NCBI GenBank assembly: GCA_022361275.1
Contig: JAKSBE010000513.1
Coordinates: 1-40,934 of the forward strand
Direction: 5' to 3'
DNA: 40,934 nucleotides
Source of the DNA: Kiloniellales bacterium
Lineage (GTDB): Bacteria; Pseudomonadota; Alphaproteobacteria; Kiloniellales; JAKSBE01
Shown: positions 1 through 8,940 of the stretch, in pieces
Layout: each line of letters starts with the position of its first letter
How positions within the stretch are numbered: the first letter of the stretch is position 1
The notes under the pieces: model-generated
What the model saw: only the letters and a program-made list of their open reading frames with translations
Database searches by the model: none
What the model was told of the DNA's origin: nothing
Translations under genes and position numbers: made by a program

Positions 1-124
1 CCATCTCGGCGACCGCCACCTTGGTGGCGATCACGGTCCCGGCCCAGAGGGTGACGGTCAGCAGCGCGACCGCGACCACCAGGCCCTGCGGCGCCCGCGC
101 CGATCGGTCCAAGGCGGCGGTCAC
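1..124 (-). CDS. DMT/EamA-like transporter, N-terminal fragment
   Basis: Only the first 41 codons lie in the window; the gene runs off the left edge. A GTG start at 124 follows a clear AAGAGGAGG ribosome site. The peptide has a short polar head, then a hydrophobic helix ending LWAGTVIATKVAVAEM. The helix-plus-WxGxxxATKxA pattern is typical of the first segment of EamA (drug/metabolite transporter) inner-membrane permeases. Substrate cannot be told. It lies 16 bp downstream of the DUF1127 gene, probably on the same transcript. Transporters of this class are often neighbours of MocR regulators, as here, so the regulator at 472 may control it (inference). Family call rests on one helix. Confidence 0.5.
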   Translation of the reverse strand, partial: MTAALDRSARAPQGLVVAVALLTVTLWAGTVIATKVAVAEM

Positions 125-140
125 GGCCGCGGCCTCCTCT

Positions 141-377
141 TCAGGCCCGCCAAAACGGTTTCCCGGCCTCGTGAAGGGCCTCCGCCCGGGTGATCCCCAT
201 GTCCTTGAGAAGATGGTCGTCGAGGCTGGCCAAGGCCTGTCGCTGCGCCGCCCGCTCCTGCCACAGCAGAAGGCGCTCGAGGACTCTGGCCAGCAGGCCG
301 ATGATGCCGGACCCGGCGTTCGGCGCTGCCCCTCTGGGCGCCGCGCCTTGGCGGGTCGGAAGCGAGACGGATGTCAC
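141..377 (-). CDS. DUF1127 domain small protein
   Basis: A 78-residue protein starting with GTG at 377 behind TAGGAGGGTC. The C-terminal half (about residues 32-70) has the DUF1127 pattern: an Arg/Gln-rich amphipathic stretch, then LASLDDHLLKDMGITRAEA. Known small DUF1127 proteins of alphaproteobacteria are regulatory or RNA-linked and affect phosphate, C1 or stress responses; nothing here says which. It is divergent from the MocR gene at 472 and shares a 94-bp intergenic region with it, so both may answer to the same operator. Confidence 0.8.
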   Translation of the reverse strand: MTSVSLPTRQGAAPRGAAPNAGSGIIGLLARVLERLLLWQERAAQRQALASLDDHLLKDMGITRAEALHEAGKPFWRA

Positions 378-395
378 CTGACCCTCCTAAATTGT

Positions 396-437
396 ATCTA
401 TCTACACTTGATTGTCTCGGTACATTTATCTAGATTT
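396..437. promoter_or_regulatory. Candidate MocR operator, two direct repeats
   Basis: Two related 14-mers, ATCTATCTACACTT (396-409) and ATTTATCTAGATTT (424-437), agree at 11 of 14 positions. They start 28 bp apart in the AT-rich divergent region between the DUF1127 and MocR genes. MocR/GabR regulators are known to bind spaced direct repeats near their own promoters. The assignment to this regulator is inference. Confidence 0.4.
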
Positions 438-471
438 ACTGCATTGTTCGGTCAATCGGAACATTGTCCCC

Positions 472-1860
472 ATGACAAATTGGCGACCCGACCTCGAAGA
501 CCAGAGCGGCCCGCGCTACCTGGCGATCGCCGAAGCCCTGGCCCGGGACGTGGCACAGGGACGCCTCGCGCCCGGCGACCGCCTGCCGACCCATCGCGAC
601 CTGGCCTGGCACCTCGGCGTCACCGTCGGCACCGTGACCCGGGCCTATGGCGAAGCCGAGCGCCGCGGCCTGATCGCCGGCGAGGTCGGCCGCGGCACCT
701 TCGTGCGCGAGCAGTTGCCGAGCGCCCCGCCGACCTTCCAGGACCTCGGCAGCGAGGACGGCCTGATCGACCTCTCCTACAACTTCCCGGCGCTGGCGAC
801 CGATCACGCCCTCTTCCGCGAGGAGCTCGAGGGCATGGCGCGGGACCCCGAGCTGAACCGCCACCTGGGCTATCTGCTGGGTCCCGGGCGGGACTCGCAC
901 CGCGCCGCTGCGGCCGACTGGCTGAAGCGCGCCGGACTGGACGCGCGGCCGGAGGAGATCGTGGTGACCTGCGGCGCCCAGCACGCCATGTTCCTCGCCG
1001 CCGCGGCGCTGACCCGCCCGGGCGAGGTGATCCTGACCGAGGCCCTGACCTACTACGGCATCAAGTCGATCGCCGAGGCGCTGGAGCGTCAGCTCTATGG
1101 CGTCGCCCTGGACGACCAGGGCCTGGTCCCGGACTCGCTCGAGGCCGCGATCCGCTCCAGCGGCGCCCGGGTGCTCTACTGCATCCCGACCTTGCAGAAC
1201 CCGACGACCACGGTGCTGCCCGAGGCCCGCCGCCGGCAGATCGTCGAGATCTGCCGGCGCCACGACGTCATGATCATTGAGGACGACATCTACAGCTTCC
1301 TGCTGGAGGAGCCGGCAACGCCCCTCACCGCCCTGGCGCCGGAGCGCAGCTTCTACGCCACCAGCCTGTCGAAGTGCGTGGCGCCGGGCCTGCGCATCGG
1401 CCTGCTGCGCGCGCCCCTGGCCTTCCACGAGGGGATCGCGACCGCGCTCAGGGCCAGCACTCTGATGCCCTCGGGCTTCATGGCCGAGCTGGCGGCCCGC
1501 CTGATCCGCAGCGGCAAGGCCGAGCAGGCGGCGGAGGCCAAGTGCCAGGAAGCGCAGGCCCGCCAGAGCCTGGCGCGGACGGTGCTGCCGTCCGGCCAGT
1601 TGGTCACCCATCCGCGCTGCTTCCACGCCTGGCTGACCCTGCCCCGCCCCTGGCGCCACGAGGACTTCGCCGCGGAGGCCCGGCGGCGCGGCGTGATGGT
1701 CGGCTCGGCCCGGGTCTTCGCGGTCGGCCGCCAGCCCGTGCCCCACGCCGTGCGCCTCTGCCTGCACGCCGCCTCGAGCCGGAGGCAGCTCCGGTCGGGC
1801 CTGGAGATCCTGACCGGGATCCTCCGCGAGTCGCCGGCCGAGGTCCCGGCCCTGGTCTAG
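472..1860 (+). CDS. MocR-type transcriptional regulator (GntR wHTH + aminotransferase fold)
   Basis: 462 residues. Residues 1-80 form a GntR winged helix (LPTHRDLAWHLGVTVGTVTRAY at about 39-60). The rest is a fold-type I PLP aminotransferase domain, with NPTTT (243-247), the IIEDDIY aspartates (268-274) and the PLP lysine in SLSKCVAPGLRIG (K301). Proteins of this family are PLP- or amino-compound-responsive DNA-binding regulators, usually not active aminotransferases. An in-frame ATG exists at 412, but 472 gives the usual N-terminus and leaves the putative operator outside the gene; no strong ribosome site is visible. The effector could be PLP or an amino acid. The likely targets are itself and the divergent DUF1127/transporter genes. 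Confidence 0.88.
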   Translation: MTNWRPDLEDQSGPRYLAIAEALARDVAQGRLAPGDRLPTHRDLAWHLGVTVGTVTRAYGEAERRGLIAGEVGRGTFVREQLPSAPPTFQDLGSEDGLIDLSYNFPALATDHALFREELEGMARDPELNRHLGYLLGPGRDSHRAAAADWLKRAGLDARPEEIVVTCGAQHAMFLAAAALTRPGEVILTEALTYYGIKSIAEALERQLYGVALDDQGLVPDSLEAAIRSSGARVLYCIPTLQNPTTTVLPEARRRQIVEICRRHDVMIIEDDIYSFLLEEPATPLTALAPERSFYATSLSKCVAPGLRIGLLRAPLAFHEGIATALRASTLMPSGFMAELAARLIRSGKAEQAAEAKCQEAQARQSLARTVLPSGQLVTHPRCFHAWLTLPRPWRHEDFAAEARRRGVMVGSARVFAVGRQPVPHAVRLCLHAASSRRQLRSGLEILTGILRESPAEVPALV

Positions 1861-1926
1861 ATCAAATGATCTATTCCATAGAGTTAGAGCAGCTTATCCG
1901 CGTTCGAATGAACGCGGGCTGCTCTA
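1858..1926 (+). terminator. Hairpin pair with 26-bp dispersed repeat after the MocR gene
   Basis: The stop codon is part of the palindrome TAGATCA-AA-TGATCTA (1858-1873). A second hairpin follows: TAGAGCAGC (1885-1893) pairs with GCTGCTCTA (1918-1926), and inside it CGCGTTC (1899-1905) pairs with GAACGCG (1910-1916) around GAAT. There is no T run, so it may stop transcription weakly or be a REP-type element. Bases 1868-1893 recur exactly at 33648-33673. Confidence 0.6.
1868..1893 (+). repeat. 26-bp dispersed repeat, copy 1
   Basis: Identical to 33648-33673. In both places the repeat is the right arm of a hairpin that begins inside the upstream gene's TAG stop codon (TAGATCAA...TTGATCTA type). 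Here it continues into the 1885-1926 hairpin; at 33648 that second part is missing. Confidence 0.75.
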
Positions 1927-2050
1927 GCAGAGCGTGGCGTTCTGCCGGGCCTGCAGAGCCGCGTCGTAGCCTTCCGCGTCGAAGTCGGGCTCGGCACCCT
2001 TGGTCATCTGTCCGGCCGTCGGAACGTCACCGGGCCAGCATGCCCGGGAT
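1924..2050 (-). pseudogene. Possible orphan C-terminus of an unknown protein
   Basis: The minus strand reads an open frame that ends at the TAG 1926-1924. The last ~40 codons (WPGDVPTAGQMTKGAEPDFD and onward to ATLC) use G or C at most third positions and have a normal, acidic composition, unlike the shadow frames nearby. Upstream the frame becomes Arg/Pro-rich noise and then overlaps the peroxidase gene, so at best a gene remnant survives. A short gene from the ATG at about 2007 (27 residues) is the other reading. I do not recognise the family. Confidence 0.25.
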
Positions 2051-2164
2051 CGAACAGGCCGCACTTGCTTTTCTCCCCGGTTTTGGCGTCGGATTGGATT
2101 GGGCAAGGGTGCCTGCTCTTCCGCAAAAGGACGGAGCGGAGCCCTTGGCGACGCCTTCCCTTTG

Positions 2165-2185
2165 CCCTCCCCCTGAAGGGGAGGG
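2165..2185 (-). terminator. Hairpin downstream of the cytochrome c peroxidase
   Basis: CCCTCCCC (2165-2172), loop CTGAA, GGGGAGGG (2178-2185): a perfect 8-bp GC stem 40 bp past the peroxidase stop. The remainder of 1927-2225 shows nothing else apart from the possible gene remnant at 1924-2050. Confidence 0.5.
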
Positions 2186-2225
2186 CTCAAGAGCGCGCCG
2201 CCGCAAGGGCCCGGACGCCGTTGGG

Positions 2226-3266
2226 TCAGCGCACCACCTCGGCCGTCGGTCGCGGGGTGGTTCCGGTCTCCGGAGGCAGCTCCGGCAGCGTCACGTCGGG
2301 CACGTCGCCAGTCAGGCTGTTCAGGAAGGCGACCATCGCATCCGCCTCCTCGTCGGTCAGTTCCTCGCCAAGCTGCGACTCCGCCATGATCTGCACGGCG
2401 ACCTTCAGATCCCACACCTTGCCGGAATGGAAGTAGGGCGCGGTCACGGCGACGTTGCGGAGCGGCGAAGCCCGGAACACGTACTTGTCATCGATTGTCT
2501 CGGTCACCTCAAAGCGCCCCTTGTCGCCGGGCGGCAAGATTTCGGCGCCCGGCTTTTCGATCAGGCCGAAGGGATAGTAGCCGTGCCCCCCGACGTTGAC
2601 GCCGCTGTGGCAGGCCACGCAACCCTTCTCGACGAAGAGGGCAAGCCCCTGCTTCGCGGCCGGCGTGATGCCGTCGTCGCTGCCGTTCAAGAAGGCGTCG
2701 AACGGCGCCGGCGTCAACAGCGTCGCTTCGAAGGCCTCAATCGCCTTGGCCATGTTGTCGAAGTTGACCGGCTCTGTTTCCTCCGGAAAGGCGTCGGAGA
2801 ACCACGCCTGGTACTGCGGCATGCTGCTCAGTGTCGCGACGACGTTTTGCGGCGTGTTCGCCATTTCGACACCCGCTTGGATCGGCCCCTTGGCCTGCTC
2901 CTTCAGGTCTTCCGCCCGTCCGTCCCAGAACTGCGCCTCGTTGAGGACCGCGTTGAACACGGTCGGCGCGTTGCGCGGCCCCTTTTGCCAGCCGTGGCCG
3001 ATCGAGGTTTCCAGGTTGTCGTCGCCGCCGGTGGTGAGGTTATGGCAGGAATAGCAGCTGAAGACGCCGGACGCGGAAAGCCGCGGGTCAAAGAAAAGCG
3101 CCTTGCCCAGCTCGATCTTCTCCGGGGTGATGGGATTGTCCCTGACGCTTGGAACAGTCGAAGGTAACGGCTCGAAGAACGCCCGCGCCGTTTCACGCAA
3201 CTCGTTCGCTGATGCCGTGCTGATCAGGCATGCGGAAAGCAACAGCGTCGACATAAGAAGCTTCAT
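2226..3266 (-). CDS. Diheme cytochrome c peroxidase (CcpA/MauG family)
   Basis: 346 residues. A signal peptide occupies about residues 1-20 (LLMSTLLLSACLISTASANE), so the protein acts in the periplasm. Two c-type heme sites are visible, CYSCH (71-75) and CVACH (216-220). The first is followed by the GWQKGPRNAPTVFNA and FWDGRAEDL stretches typical of bacterial cytochrome c peroxidases, which reduce H2O2 to water with electrons from small cytochromes. Start chosen at ATG 3266, which has a GAGGAG site; the frame stays open 14 codons upstream but without a signal-like N-terminus. The Pro-rich tail is family-typical variation. It is monocistronic, and an FNR-like box sits upstream (3321-3334), matching the low-oxygen control known for this enzyme class. 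Confidence 0.92.
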   Translation of the reverse strand: MKLLMSTLLLSACLISTASANELRETARAFFEPLPSTVPSVRDNPITPEKIELGKALFFDPRLSASGVFSCYSCHNLTTGGDDNLETSIGHGWQKGPRNAPTVFNAVLNEAQFWDGRAEDLKEQAKGPIQAGVEMANTPQNVVATLSSMPQYQAWFSDAFPEETEPVNFDNMAKAIEAFEATLLTPAPFDAFLNGSDDGITPAAKQGLALFVEKGCVACHSGVNVGGHGYYPFGLIEKPGAEILPPGDKGRFEVTETIDDKYVFRASPLRNVAVTAPYFHSGKVWDLKVAVQIMAESQLGEELTDEEADAMVAFLNSLTGDVPDVTLPELPPETGTTPRPTAEVVR

Positions 3267-3320
3267 CAAGATCTCCTCTGATACTGAGGAGAAGCCTTTC
3301 AGAATCAACGCACAAAGTCG

Positions 3321-3334
3321 TTGACTTACATCAA
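3321..3334 (-). promoter_or_regulatory. FNR/Anr-type box upstream of cytochrome c peroxidase
   Basis: TTGAC-TTAC-ATCAA matches the FNR consensus TTGAT-N4-ATCAA except for one base. Its centre (3327.5) is 61 bp before the ATG at 3266. A class II position at -41.5 would put the transcript start near 3286, about 20 bp before the start codon, which is a sensible leader. FNR-family control of ccp genes is established in other proteobacteria; binding here is inferred. Confidence 0.6.
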
Positions 3335-3416
3335 TTCTAATCTGATATCCGCCGATTGCCGGCGACCGACACGTCCCGGATCAAGAAGGCGATGATGGCG
3401 AGGGGCGTCGCGCCTC

Positions 3417-4229
3417 TCACCCGCCGTCGAAGGGCTGGACCGTGATCCCGTGGTTGACCGGCCCCTGGCCGCGACCGAGGCCGGGGTTCCGCTCGATGGC
3501 CAGGCGCAGGTAGCGGCGCGCCCTCCGCACCGCGGCGATGACCTCGAGGCCCTGCGCCAAGCCGGCGGCGATGGCGGAGGCCAGCGTGCAACCGGTGCCG
3601 TGGGTATGCTCGGTGTCGATGCGGCTGTCCTCGAAGACCTCGAGAACCTCGCCCCGGCGCCCCAGCACGTCGCGCAGGCGGGCACCGATCATGTGGCCGC
3701 CCTTGATCAGCACGGCGCCGGGTCCCAGTTCGGCAAGGCGCAAGGCGGCCGCGCACATATCGTCGCGGGTCTCGGAGATGGCGCTGCCCAGCAGCGCCTC
3801 GGCCTCAGGCAGGTTCGGGGTCAGGACCGTGGCCCGGGGCAGCAGGTGGGTCCTGAGCGCCGAGACAGCGTCGGACTCCAGCAGCGAACTGCCGCTCTGC
3901 GCCACCATGACCGGATCGACGACCACCGGCAGCGCGGGATCGAGCTCGGAGAGCACCTCGGCCACGGCCTCGATCACCGGGGCCGAGTGCAGCATTCCGG
4001 TCTTGACCGCGTCGACGCCGATGTCCTCGATCACCAGGCGCATCTGCTGCTGGATGAAGGCCGGCTCGACGCCGACCACGCCGTAGACGCCCATGGTGTT
4101 CTGGGCGGTCAAGGCGGTCACCGCGGTCGCGGCGTAGCCGCCCAGGGCGGTCACCGTCTTGATGTCCGCCTGGATGCCCGCCCCGCCCCCGGAGTCGGAG
4201 CCGGCGGCGATCAGAACCCTTCCCTTCAT
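3417..4229 (-). CDS. thiD: Hydroxymethylpyrimidine/phosphomethylpyrimidine kinase
   Basis: 270 residues, the usual length. It phosphorylates HMP and then HMP-P to HMP-PP in the cytosol, the pyrimidine branch of thiamine synthesis. Visible family marks are IAAGSDSGGGAGIQADIKT (about 7-25), the substrate-site KTGML, the VVDPVMV strand, and the anion-hole/catalytic HTHGTGCTLASAIAAGL near 208-224. It lies 16 bp downstream of glmM and is probably the last gene of that transcript. A G-rich hairpin (3400-3418) overlaps the stop codon but has no T run. Confidence 0.95.
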   Translation of the reverse strand: MKGRVLIAAGSDSGGGAGIQADIKTVTALGGYAATAVTALTAQNTMGVYGVVGVEPAFIQQQMRLVIEDIGVDAVKTGMLHSAPVIEAVAEVLSELDPALPVVVDPVMVAQSGSSLLESDAVSALRTHLLPRATVLTPNLPEAEALLGSAISETRDDMCAAALRLAELGPGAVLIKGGHMIGARLRDVLGRRGEVLEVFEDSRIDTEHTHGTGCTLASAIAAGLAQGLEVIAAVRRARRYLRLAIERNPGLGRGQGPVNHGITVQPFDGG

Positions 4230-4245
4230 CAGTCTTCCCTCCGGC

Positions 4246-5604
4246 TCAACGGCCCGGCGCCGCGGCGGCCTCGGCGATGGCGTCCGCGATCCGCTCGACC
4301 ACCTGGGACAACAGGGCTTCGTCCTCGGCCTCGCCCATGACCCGAATCACCGGCTCCGTTCCGGACTTGCGGATCAGCAGCCGCCCCTCCCTTCCCAGGG
4401 CCCTCTCGCCCTCGGCGATGGCGGCCTTGACCCGGGCGTCGTCCTGCGGCGCGCCGCCGTCGAAGCGGACGTTCTTGAGCTGCTGAGGCAGCGGCGTGAA
4501 GACCGCGGTGACCTCGCTCGCCGGCCGCTGCTCTTCGATCAGCACGGCCAGTACCTGCAGGGCCGCGATCAGGCCGTCGCCGGTGGTCGTGTGGTCGGAC
4601 AGCACGATGTGGCCGGACGGCTCGCCGCCGAGGTTGCAGCCCCGGGCCCGCATCTCCTCGACCACGTAGCGGTCGCCGACCGGGGTCCGGTGCAGCTTCA
4701 GGCCGACGCCTTCGAGGAAGCGGGCCAGGCCGAGGTTCGACATCACCGTCGCGACCACGCCGCCGCCGGTCAGCGCCCCGGCCCGGCTCCAGGAGCGCGC
4801 GATCAGGCCCATGACCTGGTCGCCGTCGATGACCGCGCCCTTCTCGTCGACCAGAATCGTCCGGTCGGCGTCGCCGTCGAGGGCGATGCCGAGGTCGGCG
4901 CCCTGGGCGACCACAGCACTCTGCAGCCAGCTCGGCGCGGTCGCGCCGCAGTCCCGGTTGATGTTGAGGCCGTCGGGCGAGACCGCCAGGGGCACGACCT
5001 CGGCGCCCAGTTCGTAGAGCACCGTGGGGGCGACCTTGTAGGCGGCGCCGTGGGCGCAGTCGACCACGACCTTGAGGCCGTCGAGGCGAAGCTGCCTGGG
5101 AAAGGTGTTCTTGGCGAACTCGATATAGCGTCCGGCCGCGTCGTCGAGCCGCCGGGCCCGGCCCAGGTGCTCGCTGGGCGCCCGGTAGCCGTTGGTACCC
5201 TCGGCGATCCGGGCCTCGATCCGGGCCTCGACCTCGTCGGAGAGTTTGTAACCGTCCGGGCCGAAGAGCTTGATCCCGTTGTCCTGATAGGGGTTGTGCG
5301 AGGCCGAGATCATGACCCCCAGGTCGGCCCGCAGGGAGTGGGTCAGCCAGCCCACGGCCGGGGTCGGCATGGGGCCGAGAATGACGACGTCCATACCGGC
5401 GGCGATGAAGCCGGCGGTCATGGCCGGCTCCAGCAGGTAGCCGGAAAGCCGTGTGTCCTTGCCGATGACCACGAGGTGACGGTGCGCGCCGCGGGTGAAC
5501 TGGGCGCCCGCCGCCATCGCCACCGCCAAGGCGGTCTCGGCGGTCACGGGTTCCTGGTTCGCGGTACCGCGGATGCCGTCGGTTCCGAAGAGTGTCCTCG
5601 CCAT
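4246..5604 (-). CDS. glmM: Phosphoglucosamine mutase
   Basis: 452 residues, full length. It converts glucosamine-6-phosphate to glucosamine-1-phosphate on the route to UDP-GlcNAc for peptidoglycan and LPS. It begins [12 protein letters not shown]. The phospho-serine loop ISASHNP places the catalytic Ser at residue 102, the metal loop DGDADR is at 243-248, the sugar loop GGEPSGH follows, and the C-terminal phosphate loop [12 protein letters not shown] is intact. Order folP-glmM downstream of ftsH is the conserved proteobacterial one. Confidence 0.97.
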   Translation of the reverse strand: MARTLFGTDGIRGTANQEPVTAETALAVAMAAGAQFTRGAHRHLVVIGKDTRLSGYLLEPAMTAGFIAAGMDVVILGPMPTPAVGWLTHSLRADLGVMISASHNPYQDNGIKLFGPDGYKLSDEVEARIEARIAEGTNGYRAPSEHLGRARRLDDAAGRYIEFAKNTFPRQLRLDGLKVVVDCAHGAAYKVAPTVLYELGAEVVPLAVSPDGLNINRDCGATAPSWLQSAVVAQGADLGIALDGDADRTILVDEKGAVIDGDQVMGLIARSWSRAGALTGGGVVATVMSNLGLARFLEGVGLKLHRTPVGDRYVVEEMRARGCNLGGEPSGHIVLSDHTTTGDGLIAALQVLAVLIEEQRPASEVTAVFTPLPQQLKNVRFDGGAPQDDARVKAAIAEGERALGREGRLLIRKSGTEPVIRVMGEAEDEALLSQVVERIADAIAEAAAAPGR

Positions 5605-5697
5605 GTCGCCTCTGTTCGCTTTGCCCCGGTGCCCGGCGTCCGCGCCCGACAGGACTTATGTGACGATGAAATTACATCCTCCTGTTGCGCCAAGAGG

Positions 5698-6822
5698 TCA
5701 AGTCTTGGGCGATTCCAAGGCAGGGGGCGATTCCAAGACAGGGGACAATTCCAAGGCGGGGTCCGTCTCGGGCGCGGCCGCGATGGCCTCCCAGACCCGA
5801 ACCGCCTGGCGCGTCTCCGCCACGTCGTGCACGCGCAGGATCTGGGCGCCCCGGGCCACGCCCGAGAGGGCCGCCGCCAGAGACCCTGGCAGCCGCGCCT
5901 TGGGCGGCGCCTCGCCGGCCAGCCGGGCGATGAAGCTCTTCCGGCTGACCCCGAGCAGGATCGGGCAGCCCAGACCATGGAAGACGGCGAGGGAGTCCAG
6001 CAACGCCAGGTTGTGGTCCAGGGACTTGCCGAAGCCGATGCCGGGGTCGAGGGCAATGCCCTCGCGCGGGAGGCCCGCCTCGAGGCAGGCCTCGAGGCGG
6101 GCCTCCAGGAAGTCGTAGACGTCGAGCACGACGTCGCCGTAGCGCGGGGCCTGCTGCATGGTCTGCGGCGCGCCCTGCATGTGCATCAGGACGACGCCGC
6201 AGCCGGCACCCGCGACCAGGGGCAAGCTCTGCGGATCGCCGGTCAGGGCGCTGACGTCGTTCGCGATGATGGCGCCGGCCGCCAGGGCCTCGGCCAGGGT
6301 CGCGGCGTGGCGGCTGTCGATGGAGACCACCGCGCCTCCGGCCGCCAGCGCGCGGATCACCGGCAGGACCCGGCGCTGCTCCTCCGCCGGGTCGACCGGC
6401 GCCGCCCCCGGCCGTGTCGATTCACCGCCGACGTCGAGGATGTCGGCGCCCGCGGCCAGCATCGCCTGTCCGTCGGCCACGGCCCGCCCCGGGTCGAAGC
6501 GCTCGCCGCCGTCCGAGAAGCTGTCCGGGGTCACGTTGATCACGCCCATGATCCGCGCGCGGTCCAGTGTCAGGCCGGCGAAGGGCGCGCGCGGCCGGCT
6601 CAGGCGGTCGCGCAGCGCCGCGGCGGCATCAGGGCCGGCCTTGGCCGCGACACGGGCCAGGGCCGACTCCAGGGGCAGGCTCTGCCGCGCCACGCCATCC
6701 GGCGCCGAGCGCGTCGCCACCTCGGCCGTCGCGAACCGCAGCGGCCCGCCGGCCAGCGGCAGGCCCTCGGCGGGCGCCGCAGTGGCGCCAAGGCCCAAGG
6801 GTCGGAGATAGATCGAAGCCAT
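5698..6822 (-). CDS. folP: Dihydropteroate synthase
   Basis: 374 residues from ATG 6822. It condenses DHPP with p-aminobenzoate to give dihydropteroate (folate synthesis; the sulfonamide target). The core starts at IMGVINVTPDSFSDGG, followed by DVGGESTRPGA, VSIDSRH, NDVSAL, the LMHMQG loop, DPGIGFGKS and GVSRKSF. About 90 residues precede the core, an extension seen in some alphaproteobacteria, and no ribosome site is obvious, so the start is uncertain (the frame stays open to 6870). The C-terminal tail (LELSPVLESPPALESPKT) is encoded by three 18-bp tandem repeats and looks like a recent, low-complexity addition. Confidence 0.95.
   Translation of the reverse strand: MASIYLRPLGLGATAAPAEGLPLAGGPLRFATAEVATRSAPDGVARQSLPLESALARVAAKAGPDAAAALRDRLSRPRAPFAGLTLDRARIMGVINVTPDSFSDGGERFDPGRAVADGQAMLAAGADILDVGGESTRPGAAPVDPAEEQRRVLPVIRALAAGGAVVSIDSRHAATLAEALAAGAIIANDVSALTGDPQSLPLVAGAGCGVVLMHMQGAPQTMQQAPRYGDVVLDVYDFLEARLEACLEAGLPREGIALDPGIGFGKSLDHNLALLDSLAVFHGLGCPILLGVSRKSFIARLAGEAPPKARLPGSLAAALSGVARGAQILRVHDVAETRQAVRVWEAIAAAPETDPALELSPVLESPPALESPKT
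5710..5763. repeat. Three 18-bp tandem repeats in the folP 3' end
   Basis: Units at 5710-5727, 5728-5745 and 5746-5763, each close to CGATTCCAAGGCAGGGGG on the plus strand. On the coding strand they give the (L-E-S/L-P) tail repeated three times. Being a multiple of three, copy changes would keep the frame. Confidence 0.85.
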
Positions 6823-6900
6823 GACCGGAGGGTTATAACGGCCTGTGGCCCCGCCGGGAAGCGGGGCCACAGTGATTTCCGAGACCTGTCGAAGGGCGAG

Positions 6901-8835
<1,935 letters not shown>

Positions 8836-8940
8836 AGTTCCGTTTCCTTAAAGCGACCGGGTCAAGGCAAGCACAGCCCGCGCCTTTCTACTGCCCGGCG
8901 TTTCGCTCCCTCTGTGCCAATAGATAATGTCCCACAGGCT

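Noticed and set aside
1899-1916. tRNA-like TTCGAAT string
   Set aside because: It is the loop of the repeat hairpin; no acceptor stem or anticodon arm surrounds it. No tRNA was found in the window.
2034-2056. 18-of-20 match between the gap near 2040 and the gap near 25705 (GCATGCCCGGGATCGA type)
   Set aside because: A match of this length is expected a few times by chance in 40 kb of GC-rich DNA, and the flanks do not align.
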